In this document: positions 41,880 to 54,762 of the stretch, one piece after another
Position numbering within the stretch: the first letter of the stretch is position 1
Layout: each line of letters opens with the position of its first letter
Assembly: GCA_023935145.1 (NCBI GenBank)
Contig: CM043698.1
Location: 19,967,001 to 20,031,000 of the forward strand
Source of the DNA: Bretschneidera sinensis
Taxonomy: Eukaryota > Streptophyta > Magnoliopsida > Brassicales > Akaniaceae
Length of the DNA: 64,000 nucleotides
Reading direction: 5' to 3'
Notes under the pieces: model-generated
What the model was told of the DNA's origin: nothing
The model's database searches: none
Seen by the model: only the letters and a program-made list of their open reading frames with translations
Made by a program: the position numbers and the translations under genes

Positions 41880-44800
41880 TCTCCCTCTCTCTCCGCTTAA
41901 TATACGTGGGTACGTTTCAACAGTTGTATCCCACAAATGGTATTGGACATATGAGCTTGCGTATTCTACATTCACTTACATATGATCACATCTCTTTGCC
42001 TTATATGGTAGTTAGGACTTGGGAGTTGGGAGGCTGGGAGCTTAGTTCTTTTTTTCTTTTAAAAAAAAAAAATAGAAGAATCACATTAGTACAACAGAAG
42101 GGGGGAATTCAGGCCCTGCCTCTGCCCTCTGCCCTCCTGGGTGAGGAAACAAGAGGAAATAGTAAGATGAACATGGAAACCGGTAAAATCTCCGATTTGA
42201 TTTGAACAGCTGCAATAGATTGAGTTTGAGGTAAGAAATTATTGAATCTATTGAGTTGAGTTGGTAATGGATTCAAAACTTTTTTATTCGATTCAAATAG
42301 ATTATTTGATCATTATATAATAATATTTAATATTTATTATATGCATTTAATTTGTAAAATATTTGTAGGTTAAGCAATATTAATGTTGAAATTCTGATAA
42401 ATTTAATTCATCAAGCACCTATAAAATCTAATATTTGATTATTTTTATATGATTTTGTATTAAATAAGCTGTTTATACATTGTATTAAGTGATTTTCATG
42501 TAATTTATGAGTGATGGATTTATAGGTCTCGTTTAGTTGCTCCTTTAAGCAATCTTAAATCATCATATCTTTAATCAATCACTTAATTTATTTTTCAGTG
42601 TCACATAAAAAATAAAAAAAATAGTCATTTACCCTTAAGCCCCTTAAGCTTTTCAAATAATTACATTTATACTATACTTATTATTAATAAGGCCAAAACC
42701 ATCGTTTAGTGTCCACTCTTTAAAATGTCACATAAACTCCTACTTAAGTATTTGAATATTGTTATATATGTTAATTGACAACAACTCACCATATCTTTTC
42801 TCCCATGTTTTTATTTCTCACTATCTCATTCAGACTTAACTTATCCACCATTTTTATCTTTCTTATCTTCTTACCTATAAGCATAAAAAATATAATTGTC
42901 ACATAAAAGAGCAAATCAACACACACATAACATGTCTTGATATGCTAATCGCATTTATACCCCACCTTTATCTTCTATAAATAACTATGGACTTTGGTAT
43001 TTTGACAACCAAATCCACTTAAATTTCCAATTCATTTTTAAAAAATTACTCTAATCCTCGTTTAAGTGAAACCCAAACCACGCAATAAGATTTGATGATT
43101 TTTTTTATTAGTTTGTTTTGGAACTAATTGGATGATGAATTGTTGTGGTCGAATTTTTTATCGTAATATGTTTGAATTAATTTTTAAGTAAAAAAAAAAC
43201 CACAACCCAAACCGACCCAAACTGATATAAACGGATTGGATTGAATGGGTTCATGGGTTGAGATTTTTCTTAACCTGATATGATTGAGTTGAGTTGAGAT
43301 TTTAGACCAATCCAACCCATACTCACCCTTAAAAAGTAATATCTCTACCATTGCAGTACAACGCAAAGAGACTGAGAACATAGTTAACACTTAACATGAT
43401 TGGACTCTTAGCCATTAGCTTATTTGTTCAATCGAAAAAACAATAATCAAAAACAAGTTCATAAAAAATATTCCGAATATAATAATTTTAATAATCTTAT
43501 AATAATTTGAATATGTTATATTAATTTTTCATTATAAATATATTTGAAATTGGTTAAAATTATATAGTAATTTTTTTATTTATAAAAAAATATTATGTCA
43601 TATTATAAAATTGTATTAGTTAATTTTTTATAAAAATAATATTAGTTAATCTTTATTCATCATCATCGTCGTTATAATCAATTTTATTAAGTGAAAATTC
43701 AAATTTAATGATCACTGACTTTAAAATAGTTTCTTTCAATTTATGTACAAAATTCATAATTTTTTAGAGTTTATATGTATTCTTATTTGAGTCCAATAAT
43801 TAAGATAAAAAAATATAAACAAATAATAAATTGAATATCTAACATTTGAATTATGGTTAGGTTAAAAAAACAGTGTTATGGATTAGTTCACTATGAATAG
43901 TAATAAATAAATTTAACTTAAACTTTTTAATAATCAAAAGCTAATAGCATGCTACAACACTTCTCTTTTTAATAAAAGGTCCAAGGTTCAATTATTTTTA
44001 CTTACACTCGACAATTGAATTTTCGTCAAATAAAAAAAATACCAATTTGACTTCGAAGTCACTAGATCACTAATCAAATCAACCATTTCAGCCAATTATT
44101 TTTTATTTATTATGCAGTAAAATTGTCAACTAAATGATCTTATTCGTTCGATATCTGATTTATTAACCATTCGATCCAATTTTGATAATTATAAGTAGGA
44201 GTATTATGTTTCTCTGTTTGCTCCTACTATAACAAAAATTCATTAGTCGTTTTTATTTTTATTTTTTTAAGTTTATTATATTTTTGAGATTTAAAATTAT
44301 TTTGTGATACTTTTAAGCATAACCAAAAGTGGGTTGTTGATTTTTTTTAATAATGGATCGAGAAATTAGATAGTAGAGAGGGTAGCTTGTCTGGAACGCT
44401 GCTTGAGCTCTTTGAGTCTGGGGTCACTGTTAGGGAGAAAGAGTCTTAGGATCTTGGGAAAATAACATTTGTTGATAAATTATTATAATGCTAGGATCTT
44501 AGGATTTTTTTTCGTGATTGCCTGTCGATTCCTGATGGTGTGGAACTCAAAACCTCAAAAAAAGTTGATAAGAGAAAAGAGGAAAAAAAAAAGTAAATTA
44601 ATTATAAAGGTATGAAATTCATAGGCAGATTCCACAATGACATGTCTCCACGTGTTAGAAAAAGTGAGAAAAAAAAAAAACTAAAGAACCACATAAAGTT
44701 TTTAGTTCGAAGTATATGCGAAGAAGATCCCTTCCCACCATCGACCTTACACCTTCAAAATGCTTACTTATAATTAACCCTTGAATTCAACTAATTCTGT

Positions 44801-47800
44801 ATCATTATATCCTTAAAATATATCTCTGCTCACGGCTGCTATTTCTTTGCCAGAATCCGATGGGTTTCGAGGCCGGTGATTGTAGCAATGGTGACAGTGG
44901 TGGCAATGATGGTGAGGAGGATCTTAATGAAGGTAATTAGGTCATGATGGTTTAATCTTACACCATTAGGGCAACTATTATCCTTTGGCAAACATCCACA
45001 CTCATGGCCTGAAATATTTTTGGGGTCCCTTTTTCTGGGTAGTTTAAGGCTTTTAGCATGGGGTATTATTGCCCTGCAATTTGAAGCCAAAGTTTCACCA
45101 TATCAATGATGTAATTTAATTGATTAGGGAGCGTGATTGCTTGTATTTCCTGTAGTTTTATGGTTTGTTTTCAATAAATATATAGTTAATCTTCTCTGTT
45201 TTGTTTCAAGAATTTTTATGGGAATCATCAAAAGCTTGTGGTCGAACGTATATATCATATGCTTGAGGGCAAGATTGGTCGATGCCTCAACCCTCGCAGG
45301 TGAGGCTGCAACCAATTGTTCATTTGAACAAGATCTGGTTCATAAAATCAGAGCTTTCTTTTCTAAGCAAAATTAATTCCTTTACTTTTGGACAAATATC
45401 CGCACATGTGGAAACTAACGGTCGACACAAATGACTAATGTGAAATGTCCGCAAACACATGTATGATGCTAACTGCTACAAAAAATCTTAGGGTCTATTG
45501 CGAAATCGAGTCAAACTATAAAATGATTTTCAAAATTAAGCCTTATAATTATTACAAGTGCAGGACGTGGTAACAATTTCTCTCTCTCTCTTTGGTGATT
45601 TCGTCATCCATGAACATGTCTCTCAAGATCAAAAGTCAGGATTTGCCTGAGCCCTAGCCCTTCCTAGGTGGGGGACTAAAAGATCAATTGGTCCCTTTAG
45701 CCTTAGCGGGCACATGTGCCCCAAACCCACATGTCCCACCCCAAACAAAAAATTGCCTTAAGTAGCCTGTTTTCTTTCCTGTGCAGTGTGCCCCTTGCAA
45801 GCAGTGGCGGACTGATTGATTAAATTTGTCCTCTAAGTTTGATGGCTACAGCCTACACGTTCCTCTAGTATTTATATAATCCAAAAAATCCTAAGCTGTT
45901 TTACCCCAAGTTGCCTGCTTTCCAGCACATACAGTTGTGTTTGTATTTGTTTTTGATTATAAAGAGAGAAAAAACACTTTTTTTTTTTCTGGCTACAAAG
46001 TACTGTCTAAAAGGAAAAAAAAAGGGTAAGGATTTACAAATTAAACCCTTTTTGAGACAGTTGAAAGTTATTGAACTTTTTTCCTTTTCTTTCTCTTTGA
46101 ATCATGCTTGAGTTCTTTTTGTTCTTCTCTTTGTTTTATGTGGATCCACTGAAGATGCTTTGATGAATTATGGATATGTTACAAGGGCATCCTTCACTTT
46201 ATTTTTTATTTTTAATTTTGTTGCATTTTTTCTTTTTATTGTTGGGATTCTCAATGAAAATGCCATATCACTGCCTTTTTTTTTTCTTTTATCTTTTCAT
46301 TATTTCTTCTATTTGGAAAATATGGCCATGCGGTTTCATGGCAGGGCACTAAATTATGGCATTCTGTATTCATGTATGCTAAAAAAAGTTCACTTTACCA
46401 CTACAATAGAGCCACACCACTCACTTTGGTATATATACCATTAATGGATTATGATTTAGTTTATGATTTTTGAAACTATTTATGAGAAAAAAACAGTAAA
46501 ATTATAAATGATTTTGGTTCTTCATACTTACATAGTTATTCAATTTAATTACAACAGACATTTCGGTGTTTTTAGTGGTGAAAAATATTTTTCAGTTTCC
46601 AATTTTTTAAATTCATTTTCTTTAACTCTTTTATTAATAATTTATACATTCTTACTATAGGTTGAAAAACAATATAATTTTTTTGTTTTCCATCTTTTTA
46701 ATATAATTTGGAATAAACAACTTTATTTTGTTTTTCATCTTTTTCAATATTATGTTGAAAAAATAAAAAAATAAATAAGTATTGTTTTCCAATATTATGT
46801 TAATGTGCAAATTATTAAGAAAAATTGGGATAGAAAACGATGTTTTCCATTTTCTACAATTAAACACATCCTTAATTTTTATGGCAAATTACAAAATATA
46901 TCAAAGTTATGGGATAATTACAAAAACATACTTGTGCTATAAGAAATTACATAAATCTTTTTGAGGTTTGCAGGTTACATTGAGGATTGATCAAATCCGG
47001 TTGAATAATTCTATAAAAAAAAAACAACAACTCTATTTTAAATAATGTGAATGATAAATTATTAGATTGGTGTTACTTTTAGATTTTGGATAATTTGGGT
47101 GATACATTATCTTTATCATTTGATATTTAAATAATAATTTGTTTTATTATGATTGATATATATATATATAAAAGGTATGTAATTTGATAGTAGTCTCAAT
47201 TTAGATTTATACAAAAAAGAATTTATAATTGATTTTAAAGAAAAAATTTGGATAGGATTAATTGTTTTCTTATGATTTATATTTATAAATTACATATTTT
47301 TTGAAATATATGTAATTTGACATGTTGTATTTAATAATACCATCAAATACGAAACAACACACCGAAACAAATCAAAACTGAAATATAAATATTTTTTTAA
47401 AATAGTCAAACCGAAATATTGTTCGATACAAAATTTACAACTTCAATGAAAACAATGAAACTGGGATATTAGGGAACCCACTTTTTTTTTTTTTTTTTCC
47501 TTTTTGAGGCTACATATATAGTCAATCTAATATGACTGGAGATTTAAAATTGTTGGACTTGAGAACTTAATTGTTTGTTAAAGAGATAGTATGATGTTAA
47601 TTATTTCAAAAATTTAAATTAACAGATGTACTAAAAAAATTAAAATAATGAAAAATATTTTATTATTATTTTTATTTTATTTTATCATATCCATTCACAT
47701 GAAAATTAGATAAAGGATTAATCAACTTTACACATGAATCTAAGTGTAATTAGAAGGCCTAAATGTAGTCAAAGCACTAGGGAAAATATATTAACGAACA

Positions 47801-48200
47801 TGGATGTTCCCGATACTCGAAATCGAGTGGACATTCTTTATACATGGTAATATGGTATAGTTATTATTATAGTGTGTATTTAATGGTTCAAAGCGAGTCA
47901 TTAAATGATTCAAGTGACATGACCCACTTTTAAACCATTACATTCTACATACTACACCAAAAACTACATTATAATACTACAAACGATTCTCAATCCTCGA
48001 AAACAAGATTTGCAATTATGATACAATATAAAAAAAAAATCAATAATTAAGTTACAAATTATCTTAAAAGCTTAAACTTCACACTTTATGTAATCCTTAA
48101 TTTGATTATAGACAGGGTATATATATACATCAACCTGTAGACTAAAGTCAAACCCAAGAATGAGGTGAATTGAGTTTGATCAAATTTGAAATATTACTGT
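41880..48200. other. Large gene-free AT-rich stretch
   Basis: About 6.3 kb without a recognisable gene. 43195-43340 has a run of related ACCCAAACCGACCC/GGGTTGAG phrases reminiscent of subterminal transposon repeats. Open frames at 44839-45376 on both strands carry no domain and overlap each other. Poly-T and poly-A tracts are frequent (e.g. 47481-47500). Confidence 0.5.
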
Positions 48201-48210
48201 TATTTTTGAA

Positions 48211-48430
48211 GTTCAACCGACTGGATGATTTGTTCAGTTGACTGAAAGAATATTTGAAATTCAAAATGGTGTCAAATATTTCATTCAGTCGACTGAATAA
48301 TTTGTTCAGTCGACTGAATCAAAAGATAGAAGTTTCTAACCTTCATTCAATCAACTGAATAAAATCATTCAATCGACTGAACTCGTTCAATCAACTAAAT
48401 AAACGGGATGACATTCAGTCGACTGGATGA
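48211..48430. repeat. Cluster of palindromic TTCAGTCGACTGAA motifs
   Basis: Eight copies of TCAGTCGACTGA or one-to-three-base variants (TCAATCAACTGA, TCAGTTGACTGA) in 220 bp, often in pairs such as GTCGACTGAATAATTTGTTC. The consensus is a perfect palindrome with a SalI core. The spacing is irregular, so it is not a simple tandem repeat. Confidence 0.8.
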
Positions 48431-49489
48431 CTTGTGACATTGAAAACATCTTTCAATTCTATTTTAAAAAAGCAGGTCCAGTTAAAACAATTTTGTTAAA
48501 ACACTTTGTAAGTAGTATGAGTCACTTTTAAAGCTAGATAATTACAAGTAGAAATTTACAACTTTAATTTGATTACATTCGAACCTATTTTATGTCTTCA
48601 GTTTTCTTTCAATACCTCACTAGCATGTACTTTTGTGAGTTTTGCGATTTGTTTTTGATTTGAATGCTATTGAAACTTAAACATTTAGACAATAAATTGT
48701 TAGCACAATTTAGATAGTATTGTTATAATTAAAATTAAATAAGGGTCTACACAACCGGTAAAAAATAAAATATATAGTTATTGGATTTTATTTTTCAAGA
48801 TTAGAATGAACTGAAAATGAGTATTAAAAGATCATTAAAAACATGACATCAATATGGAATTTGATCTTAAATTTTAAAAAGTGGAAAGCTTGTTAATACA
48901 ACAATGAACAATATGTATATTGGCCTGCAGAATTATGCATGGTTGTTTATACAAAACTATATCAATATATTCATAGCTCATTTATAATAATTTAGACTAA
49001 TGAAGAGAGATTGCCAGGGTTTGACTATGTTAAGATATTCTTAGTATGTATGCATCATACAGATCCATTGACCTAATTAATAAAAAAAACTGCATGACAT
49101 TTGATCTTTCAGTATTTAAATTAAGTTGACCATGCAGATAGAAGAAGTTTATATATATTATTTGTTTTTCAATGGATTAAGAGTCCATCAATATCTAATC
49201 TTCATCTAAAAACAATAAGACATCAAAGAGATGTTACAAGACCTAACTGACAAACTCCTTTGAGCTTCAAATTTGATATAATTATCCTATTCTCATGCAA
49301 GTATTTTATGTTCTATAATTTGTTCGGTGAAATGTCTGTGCATTACACATGTTTCATGTATATGAACAGTAAATATTGTATCACTTGTATTATTGTTTTT
49401 CATTACTTTTTTTGAAATATAATGCATATGTGAAGAGCATCTAAATAAACTTTCATGGTAAACAAAGAGTAAGAACCACCTTACCAATA

Positions 49490-49595
49490 AACTTTCATAA
49501 AGTTTACAAGTATCCAAATTTTTTTATAATTTTAAAACAATAACATATTTAAAAAAAATTATAATCAAAATTGAAATTAACAAACAACTTTAGTT
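49490..49595. mobile_element. Fragment related to the Stowaway MITE of 38745-38976
   Basis: About 100 bp parallel the MITE interior: TTTCATAAAGTTTACAAGTA, then TTTTTTATAATTTTAAAACA and ATATTTAAAAAAAATT, against the matching phrases at 38848-38930. The diagnostic CTCCCTCCGT ends are missing. Confidence 0.4.
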
Positions 49596-50255
49596 CATTT
49601 AATTTCTATCTCCAACAGCTGCTTCTAGTCCACATGTCAGCAAATTAGATTTTTGACAAGTTTAATTTTCCAAACACAAGACAGGACAGGTGACTATCAA
49701 AATCTAATACAGTAGTAGCTAGAGGAGAAATATATTAAAGTTTTAGAAGCTGTGATGGGGAAATTTATTGGGATAACAAAAGTTGAAAATTGTGTTTAGG
49801 TAGATTGACAAATACTACATAATTATCATCATCAGTACTTGGGCATTATTAATCGTTTGAGGACTTTGTCTATATAATATGTTAAGAGACCATTGCCAAA
49901 ACGCAGATAGAAGACAAAGAGAAAACTTATAGTTGTTTTGACATTTTAAGTCCTAACTTAGTCAACAATTTTTATATTTCAATACATGATTTTGTATGGA
50001 TAATTGTATGGGCTGATCATTAGTCAATCCAAAAGGGAAGAGGTCAAACAATTTCGTTAGAATTAGGCGTGTCACATGCAGAGACAATCAACAAGAACCA
50101 CACAAAGAAGACAAAAGCCAAAGGGCAAAGGATATCGTAAAATGTTTTCTTTTAGGTTCCCTTAACTTTGACTTACTATTAAATAGAAACTCCAACAAAC
50201 TCATCAAATTAAGTTCATCGAGTTAGAGCATGATTAGTTCAATTTATAAGTTAAT

Positions 50256-50440
50256 TGTAAATGTGTATATTTCATAATGTAAATAATATTAAGAAATCAT
50301 AATTTTAATGTAATTAGGAAACTTAATTCTAATGTAATTAGGAAACTCTTATGTATATACACTATAAATATAAGCTCATACTACTGTATTATTAAGCAGT
50401 CAGTAAACACGAACTCTAATTTTTTTTTTTAGTTTCTTCA
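50256..50440 (+). repeat. 5' LTR of copia element
   Basis: A 185 bp LTR beginning TGTAAATGTG and ending TTTCTTCA. It contains an ACTATAAATATAAG promoter element and a duplicated AATGTAATTAGGAAAC phrase. By eye about a tenth of positions differ from the 3' copy. Confidence 0.88.
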
Positions 50441-50452
50441 TGGTATCAGAGC
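50441..50452 (+). other. Primer-binding site (initiator Met-tRNA)
   Basis: TGGTATCAGAGC immediately after the 5' LTR, the standard copia primer site. Confidence 0.9.
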
Positions 50453-50625
50453 AGTAAGATCATAAACCCTAAACATTGTTCTCTTCTCATCACCAAAACT
50501 CATCTATTCTCAACCCGGCCATACAGTTGCTAGCGCTGCCACCCTACCTCCACCTGCTGCCACCAATCAAACCCTAACTATGCCCACCACACCATCACCT
50601 GCTTTTCCAAATCTACCCCAATTCT

Positions 50626-52560
50626 ATGCTCCCAGTATTATCCGCCTATTTATACTTTAGCACCAGCCTCAACCTCTTCCAGTCCCGCTATCATTCCCTC
50701 TCTCCTACCCCTGTTGCTCCCTCAACCTCTACTATTCATCCCTCGTCTACCACTACCTCGTGTCATCCCATGATCACTCGATCTAAGGTTGGCATTCGCA
50801 GACCTACACACTTATTCACAAACCTGTCATCAGAACCAACTTGTTTTTCTCAAGCAAATAAAGATCTTGAGTGGCGGTTAGCTATGACTGATGAATTTAA
50901 TGCACTTTTAACTAACCACACTTGGGATTTAGTTGGTGTAAGTGGATTTGCAAGATTAAATATTGGGCTAATGGGACTGTGGAGTGCTACAAAGCGAGGT
51001 TGGTCGCTTAGGGATTCTACCAACAATCAGGTATTGAGTATCATGATACTTTTAGTCAAGTTGTTAAACCTACTACTATACGTATTCTCTTATCCTTAGC
51101 TATTTCTCATCATTGGGTGATTAGACGATTGGATGTTAAGAATTATTTTCTTCATGGATATCTTAATGAAGTTGTGTACATGAAATAACCTCATGGTTTT
51201 GTTGATACCCTTTGCCCCTTTCATAACTGTAAATTATGCAAGGTTATCTATGGTTTGAAATAGGCTCTTAGGGCTTGGTTTCACCGCTTCAATTCTTTCC
51301 TTCTCTCTCTTGGTTTTTCTCATCATTGGGTGATTAGACAATTGGATGTTAAGAATGCTTTTCTTCATGGATATCTTGATGAAGTTGTGTACATGAAACA
51401 ATCTCTTGGTTTTGTTGATACCCTTTGTCCCTCTCATGTCTTTAAATTACACAAGGCTATCTATAGTCTGAAACAAGCTCCTAGGGCTTGGTTTCACTGC
51501 TTAAATTTTTTCCTTCTCTCTCTTGGTTTTTCTTGCAACCGGACAAATACCTCTATGTTTGTTCTCCAGTCCTCTCATGGTCTTCTTATCTTACTCTTAT
51601 ATGTTGATGACATTATCCTCACACGTAATAATACCACCATACTTTTTTCGTTTTATTCATACTTTATCTAACCACTTTGCTATGAAGGATCTTGGTGATT
51701 TCCATTATTTTTTTTGGAATTGAAGCGGTTCATCATCCCATCGGTTTGTTTCTTTCTCAAACTAAATACACCAAAGACCTTTTACTTAAATTTTCTATGT
51801 TTTCTGCAAAACCCATTAAAACCCCTCTACCTTTCCAATCAACACCTTCGCAACACGAGGGTGAACTACTAGATCCCTCTGAATTTAGAAGTATGGTTAG
51901 AGTTCTTAAGTATTTAAGCATGACCTGACATGATATTGCATACGTTGTTAATTTGGCTAGTCAGTTTTTGCATGCTCCTCGCATTGCTCATTTTCAACTT
52001 GTCAAACGTATTTTTTTTTTTATATTTATGTGCTATTACTAATCATAGTTTACATCTTGCTTCTGCAAATAATTTCTCTCTTTTTTGCTATGTAGATGCA
52101 GACTGAGCAGGTTGCCTTGACAATCATGTGTCCACCACAAGTTATGCATTCTTTCTTGGACCGAATCTTATTTCTTAGAAAGCAAAGAAACAACTCATTG
52201 TGTCTCGTTCCAGCACTGAATCTGAATATCAATCCCTTGCATATGCTGTAACTGAGACTTACTAGATTCGTTAACTTCTCTATGACTTACATGTGTTCTT
52301 GGCTCGTCCAGTCTGAGTGTATTGTGATAACATTAGTGCCACTTATCTTGCCACTAATCCAGACTTTCATGCTCGCACCAAGCACATTGAGATAGATTTT
52401 CATTTTTGTTCATGAAAAAGTAGGCCAAGGAGATATTCAAATTTGCTATATTCCCACTTATCACTGATGCTCAACTTGCATATATATTCACAAAAGGGTT
52501 GTCTTCATCTCGGTTTCTTCAACATAAAAACAATCTCTTTGTGGTTCCACCTCATTCGGA
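50626..52560 (+). pseudogene. Copia pol remnant (reverse transcriptase-RNase H)
   Basis: A Ser/Thr/Pro-rich linker and HPMITRSKVGIRRP lead into the pre-RT region (WRLAMTDEFNALLTNHTWDL). The RT follows with QLDVKNAFLHGYLDEVVYMK, SLKQAPRAWF and LLLYVDDIIL. After frameshifts comes the RNase H part: CYVDAD, then SRSSTESEYQSL and the ...[15 protein letters not shown] end. A 213 bp segment of RT is tandemly duplicated (51108-51320 and 51321-51533). Multiple stops and frameshifts make it non-functional. Confidence 0.9.
51108..51533 (+). repeat. 213 bp in-frame tandem duplication within RT
   Basis: The block beginning CATCATTGGGTGATTAGAC occurs at 51108 and 51321. The period of 213 bp is exactly 71 codons. 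The first copy carries stop codons (for example in the K*PHGF and GLK*ALRAW positions). The second copy keeps the normal residues. Confidence 0.9.
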
Positions 52561-52571
52561 TTGATGGGGCG

Positions 52572-52755
52572 TATAAATGTATATATTTTCTAATGTAAAT
52601 GATATTAAGAAATCATAGTTCAAATGTAATTAGGAAACCAAGTTCTAATGTAATTAGGAAACTTTTATACACATATACTATAAATATGAGCTCCTACTAC
52701 TGCAACATTAAGCAATCAGTAAACACAAACCCTAATTTCTCTTTTAGTTTATTCA
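52572..52755 (+). repeat. 3' LTR of copia element
   Basis: A 184 bp partner of the 5' LTR, starting TATAAATGTA, so the canonical TG is lost by one substitution. It ends TTTATTCA. Confidence 0.88.
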
Positions 52756-52760
52756 TTGAT

Positions 52761-54600
52761 CAAACCAGCTTATAAGTTGAAATTTCATTTTACTTGTTTG
52801 TTTGGTTCAATTTATATTCTAGAGAAATTATAATTTATAGAGAAAAATAATTGAATTTTGAGAAGTTGGGGTATTCAGGCTTCTAAAATCAGCTACAGAT
52901 TATTATCTAGATTTACTTAGATCAACATCCTTCTTATTCTTGGGCTTTCTTAAAAAATCTCTTTTTGCCCATGATCTAAACACTATTTCATATTACAATT
53001 TGGTTATTTGGATAGTTTTAAGTTGATTTCAGTACTTTTTTATTAAATACCTCCATAACTTATTTAAAACTTTAAGCAAGATACATAAACACTAAACAAC
53101 TTATTTCTTAAAAATAATTTTAAGCACTAAATTATAATATGTTATTAATAAGTGATAAGTTGATTGCTTCAATTGAACCAAACAAACCCTTAGTGAGTTC
53201 AGTTTATCTTGGTGTGAATTCACCCACAACATGCTCCCGCCATCTATGTTAAATTGCAAATTTGATCGGTAGGGAGGAAAAGTACGAAGAGTAAAGAGTA
53301 TAAGTAATGAAAAAGAAGAGAAAACCATTAAATACCAATATCTCCAAATTGAGGATTGGCGGGTAAAATGAACTTTTTTTTTTGTCTATTTCTTTGTTCC
53401 TTTCATATTTTTTTTCATTATCGAAAAACTGATATTTTCTTTTATTTTAATTTCTCTTCATTTCTCTCATTTTTCTTTACTCTCACATATCTCTCTCCTA
53501 TCAATCATAGCCTTTTCGGTGTTTAATTCAAACCAATTTCATTTTGTGTGAGATTGCATCAAGAACCAATATTTTCTAATGTTGCCAATGATGTATTGGT
53601 TTAGTGGTCAAAGTTGAGACTTGAAACTACAAAGTATGAAGGTCGATGCTTACGGTGTGTGGGTTATTTGTCCGATTTAAATATCAGTTATTTTTCCAAT
53701 TTTAAGTGGGTTGTGCTAATGTTGTGAATGCTTCTATATAGTTAATGAGATAGTACAAGTTTATATTGTGATCAAATCAATCGTTATACTACTTGTATAT
53801 AGCATCGCTTCAATAAAAAAAAATCTAATGTTGTGCATACGTAATACATTGCTTAAATATTTAGAACAAGAAAACCGAGGTCACAACAGATTCATCTCAA
53901 ATTAATATTTGAAGATGATTCACACAATATGTTTTAAGTTTTGACTAGCATTAATATTCTAATGATCTTGATATTATATACAATAATTAATCTAGTTTCA
54001 ATTTGCATTAATAAAAACAAGTCAAAATTAAGTGAAAGCGAGAGCAAACAGATAATTTGCCTACATATAGAGCCGCCCCTGCTTGCTAAATGCTAATATA
54101 TATATAAAGGCCCTTATCGTTTGATTAGTCACCTGCTGGATGTTTCATATTGTTTTCATGCAATAAATAGCTCTCTTTGAAAGGAACAGGAAACAACCGT
54201 TGATACACTCAATAAATAATTCTAAAGAGAAGATTTGTTGTAGCTCTTTTTAATCATTTCTCTTCCTTTGTGATTACATCTAAATTAATTTCCAGTAGAG
54301 TTTAGCCTGAAGAGAAGGTGCTAGCTAGAAGTTCTCTGCATGTCCGATCAGAGGTGAGGAAGCCATCGATAACTTAAATTTTGCTAGTTAAGCTTAGCTT
54401 TGAACAACATTTTACTGTCTGTCTTCTTGTATAGTTTCTTTGTTATGTGTTTCTTTTGTGACACAGGAAGCTGCAAATATCTCTGTTCTGTTCTGTTCTT
54501 GTGGTTTTGGTTAAAATGCAATTTACTGATTAATTTATTTCTTCTTTTATGACTGAATTTCATTGCAACCCCCTTTTGGGTTCCAGCTTCTGATCTGTGA
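52761..54600. other. Gene-free stretch; 3' part is likely bHLH promoter and leader
   Basis: No coding sequence is recognised. The last few hundred bases before 54660 should hold the bHLH promoter and 5' UTR, but I could not fix a TATA box or initiation site. Confidence 0.4.
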
Positions 54601-54659
54601 CCAACCATCGATAAATCGAAGAGCTGTTTCTTCCACAAGAATCTGATAAGCTGCTCAAA

Positions 54660-54729
54660 ATGAGGAATGCTCTACTTCCATCTTATTTCTTCTCACATCC
54701 CCACAGCTTCGGTATTGAATCCTTACAAA

Positions 54730-54762
<33 letters not shown>

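Larger units (their letters stand above)
50256..52755 (+). mobile_element. Decayed, internally deleted Ty1/copia retrotransposon
   Basis: LTRs at 50256-50440 and 52572-52755 flank a 2.1 kb interior. The primer site TGGTATCAGAGC directly follows the 5' LTR and matches initiator Met-tRNA. A GATGGGGCG purine tract precedes the 3' LTR. Flanks TTAAT (50251-50255) and TTGAT (52756-52760) are a 5-bp target duplication with one mismatch. Gag, protease and most of integrase are missing. The rest is a reverse transcriptase-RNase H frame broken by stops. Confidence 0.9.

Noticed and set aside
41906..42205. A 99-codon open frame just upstream of the RABE1-type gene
   Set aside because: It includes a poly-A-encoded KKKN stretch and no recognised domain. 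It occupies the probable RABE1 promoter region.
44839..45376. Overlapping open frames on both strands in the large gene-free region
   Set aside because: They lack domains, several begin at non-ATG codons, and they are in mutual overlap. No splice-linked exons nearby support a gene.
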